A DNA stretch of 64,000 nt from Molossus alvarezi. Its lineage: Eukaryota; Chordata; Mammalia; Chiroptera; Molossidae. The notes below the pieces were generated by a model. It ran no database searches. It was not told where the DNA came from and worked only from the letters and a program-made list of their open reading frames with translations. How positions within the stretch are numbered: position 1 is the first letter of the stretch; the number at the start of each line of letters is the position of its first letter. The DNA lies in NCBI GenBank assembly GCA_037176705.1, contig CM073887.1, positions 58,117,001 to 58,181,000 of the forward strand, written 5' to 3'. Positions 62,095 to 64,000 of this stretch are shown in pieces. The translations under genes and the position numbers were made by a program.

Positions 62095-62770
62095 TATATT
62101 TTTTTTTCTGTTGCTGCCATACCAAATTACCACAAAATGATTGATTTCACAATGGCACTCATTTATTATCCCATAGTTTCCATAGGTTGGAGGTCTGGTA
62201 GTCTTGTCTGGGCAGGTGTTGGTGGACTGTGTGCATTTCTGGAGGCTCCTGAAGAGAGTCATGTTCTTGTTCACTCAGGCTGTTGGTAGAATTCAGTTTC
62301 AAGCTGTTGCTGGACTCTGGTCCTGTTTCCTTGCTGGCTGTAAGCTGGAGGTGGTTCCCAGCTTCCAGAAGCTGCCAGCATTCCTTGGCTTGTGGCTTTT
62401 TCATTTAAAAACCAAATGGGATCATCTAGGATGCTCTCCCTATCTTAAAATGTGTAACCTGCCTGCCAGTGTGACTCAGTGGATTGAGTGTCAGTCCCAT
62501 GGACTGAGAGGTCCCGGTTCAATTCCCAGTCAGTGTACATGCCCAGGTTGCGGGCTCGATCCCCAGTAGGGGGTGTGCAGGAGGCAGCCGATAGATGTAT
62601 CTCTCTTACATCGATATTTCTATCTCTCCCTTCCTCTCTCTCTAAAAAATCAATAGAAACATATTTAAAAAAACGTGTACCTTAATTTCAGTAGCACAGT
62701 TCCTTTTGCCATGTAATGTAACACACTCAGGTGGCAAGATAATGGGGGGACAAAATACTGCCTATCACAG
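62095..62770 (-). mobile_element. MLT1-like LTR, split by a SINE
   Basis: GTTGCTGCCATACCAAATTA, CTGGTCCTGTTTCCTTGCTG, CAGCATTCCTTGGCTTGTGG, ending TACTGCCTATCACAG, reverse MaLR-like. Confidence 0.55.
62461..62669 (+). mobile_element. VES SINE, type II
   Basis: TSD AAAA(T/C)GTGTA(A)CCT at 62447-62460 and 62670-62682. Confidence 0.95.
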
Positions 62771-62932
62771 ATTGTCTATGATTTGGGAGGAGCGAGTCTG
62801 GCAAGAAACATACTCATTGTCAGATTCTGGGTTGGACCTCAGAGAGAGGCCATCGGACTCCCAAAAATCCTGGGTCCAGATCCTTGACCTGTCTGCTCCT
62901 GGCTGTGGGACCTTACCTCAGTCTCACCTTTA

Positions 62933-63140
62933 TTTTTTTTCTTTATTGGTTTTAGAGAGACAGGAAAGGAGAATGAGAGAGATAGAAACATCGATGAGAG
63001 AGAACATAGATTGGCCGCTTCCTGCATGCCCCACGCTAGGGATCTGGCCCACAACCTGGGCATGTGCCCTGACCAGGAATCGAACTGGCGACCTCTTGGT
63101 GCATGGCTTGACACTCAACCACTGAGCCACACCGGCCAGG
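62933..63140 (-). mobile_element. VES SINE, type II
   Basis: TSD CTCAGTCTCA(C/T)CTTTA at 62917-62932 and 63141-63156. Confidence 0.95.
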
Positions 63141-63330
63141 CTCAGTCTCATCTTTAACACAAGGGAGTAGATTTCTCACTTCCTCTGGGACTTGTGTTTA
63201 GGTGGAGGGACCTGGCTTAGGTTTCCTTTACTTTCTAATTCAAAACTTGGTTGTGGGGAAGAAGGGCATATCTAATTATTTCTAATAAATTTAGTATGAT
63301 TGTTTTAACTTTAAAAATATTTGCTGTGTG

Positions 63331-64000
63331 GAAAGGCAACCCACTGTATGGGAGAACATCATTGCCAATGATGTATCAGATAAGGGGTTAATTTCCAGTA
63401 TATATAGAGTGCTCATACAACTCCACAAAAGGAAGACAAAGAACCCAATTAAAAAATGGGCAGAGGAGCTGAATAGACACCTCTCCAAACAGGACATACA
63501 AATGGCCAAAAGACATATGAAGAAATGCTCAACATCACTAATCATCAGAGAGATGCAAATTAAAACAACAATGAGGTATCACCTCACACCTGTCAGAATG
63601 GCCGCCATCAACAAATCATCAAACAACAAGTGTTGGCGAGGGTGTGGAGAAAAGGGGACTCTAATACACTGCTGGTGGGAATGCAGACTGGTGCAGCCGC
63701 TATGGAAAACAATATGGTGCTACCTCAAAAAATTAAAAATTGAACTTCCATTTGACCCAGTGATCCCACTGCTGGGAATATACCCTAAGAAGCCTGAAAC
63801 ACCAATCAGGAAGAATATATGTACCCCCATGTTCATAGCAGCACTATTTACAATAGCTAAGATCTGGAAACAGCCCAAGTGTCCACCAGTAGATGAATGG
63901 ATAAAAAAGCTGTGGTACATATACACAATGGAGTACTATGCAGCGGTAAGAAAGAAAGATCTCTTATCCTTTGAGACGACATGGAGGGACCTGGAAAGTA
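63331..64000 (+). mobile_element. 5'-truncated LINE-1 with open ORF2 C-terminus, running off the window
   Basis: From codon AGG at 63334 the frame has no stop for 222 codons up to the edge. It encodes the C-terminal part of the L1 ORF2 protein (the reverse transcriptase/endonuclease polyprotein of LINE-1), downstream of the catalytic RT motifs. Seen in order: [51 protein letters not shown], the C-terminal Cys motif C-x3-C-x7-H-x4-C (codons at 63631, 63643, 63667 and 63682), [27 protein letters not shown] and [18 protein letters not shown]. The 5' part (endonuclease, RT) is absent, so it cannot retrotranspose. The intact frame suggests a young insertion. The 3' UTR and TSD lie outside the window. 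Confidence 0.95.

Noticed and set aside
1..64000. Helitron (HeliBat) or mariner elements expected in Myotis-like genomes
   Set aside because: I looked for the typical TATATAATAAAAG-type Helitron starts with CTAG ends and for mariner TTAGGTTGGTGC ends and saw none.
1..64000. snRNA, 7SK, Y RNA, 5S or miRNA genes
   Set aside because: No sequence resembling these was seen apart from the tRNA-Gln half.

Overview
This window is repeat-dense intergenic or intronic DNA from a bat, most likely a vespertilionid-type microbat. The diagnostic feature is about 47 copies of a tRNA-derived SINE of the VES family. Each has a Pol III A box (TGGCTCAGnGGTTnGAGC), a B box (GGTTCGATTCC), a CT-rich body and an A-rich tail. 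Two main subtypes are present. Type I has the head GGCCGGTTTGGCTCAGCGG and a conserved CCTCrGGTGAGGAT just before the tail. Type II is shorter, with the head GGTGTGGCTCAGTGGTTGAG and an end in AAATCAATAAA. One older Meg-like copy lies at 13.4 kb. Several copies have perfect or near-perfect target-site duplications (TSDs) of 12-19 bp, so they are fairly young. A SPIN-like hAT element and a piggyBac-like MITE fit the DNA-transposon-rich genomes known for these bats.

I recognise no host protein-coding gene. Nearly all short open frames are translations of SINEs, L1 pieces or LTRs. The one long frame with recognisable content is a 5'-truncated LINE-1 ORF2 end running off the right edge (63,331-64,000), with no stop in 222 codons and an intact C-terminal Cys motif.

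Layout. 0-10 kb: old L1 and L2 pieces, a MER5A-type element, a class II-like LTR, a piggyBac-like MITE and nested SINEs. 10-20 kb: more SINEs, MaLR LTRs, and a four-layer nest at 17.3-19.0 kb (MLT1 containing an ERV LTR containing a SINE, plus two SINEs at one target). 20-30 kb: reverse-strand L1, a cluster of three SINEs, and three LTRs, one with a perfect 6-bp TSD. 30-50 kb: MIR, MaLR, MLT2 and L1 remnants, with a retro-inserted 5' half of tRNA-Gln (36.96 kb) and a SPIN-like element (40.3 kb). 51.4-53.8 kb: the only sizeable repeat-poor, GC-rich stretch. It has a strong splice-donor sequence and a G-quadruplex tract, and is the best candidate for host function (promoter or first exon). 54-64 kb: L1, L2, MIR and MaLR pieces with SINEs, ending in the open L1.

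The elements do not form a pathway. They record repeated L1-driven retroposition (SINEs, L1 and the tRNA half share L1-type TSDs), ERV solo-LTR formation and cut-and-paste DNA transposition. I see no new multi-gene system. The more unusual observations are the tRNA-half insertion, repeated SINE insertion at identical targets, and two SINE-in-SINE insertions at the same internal position.
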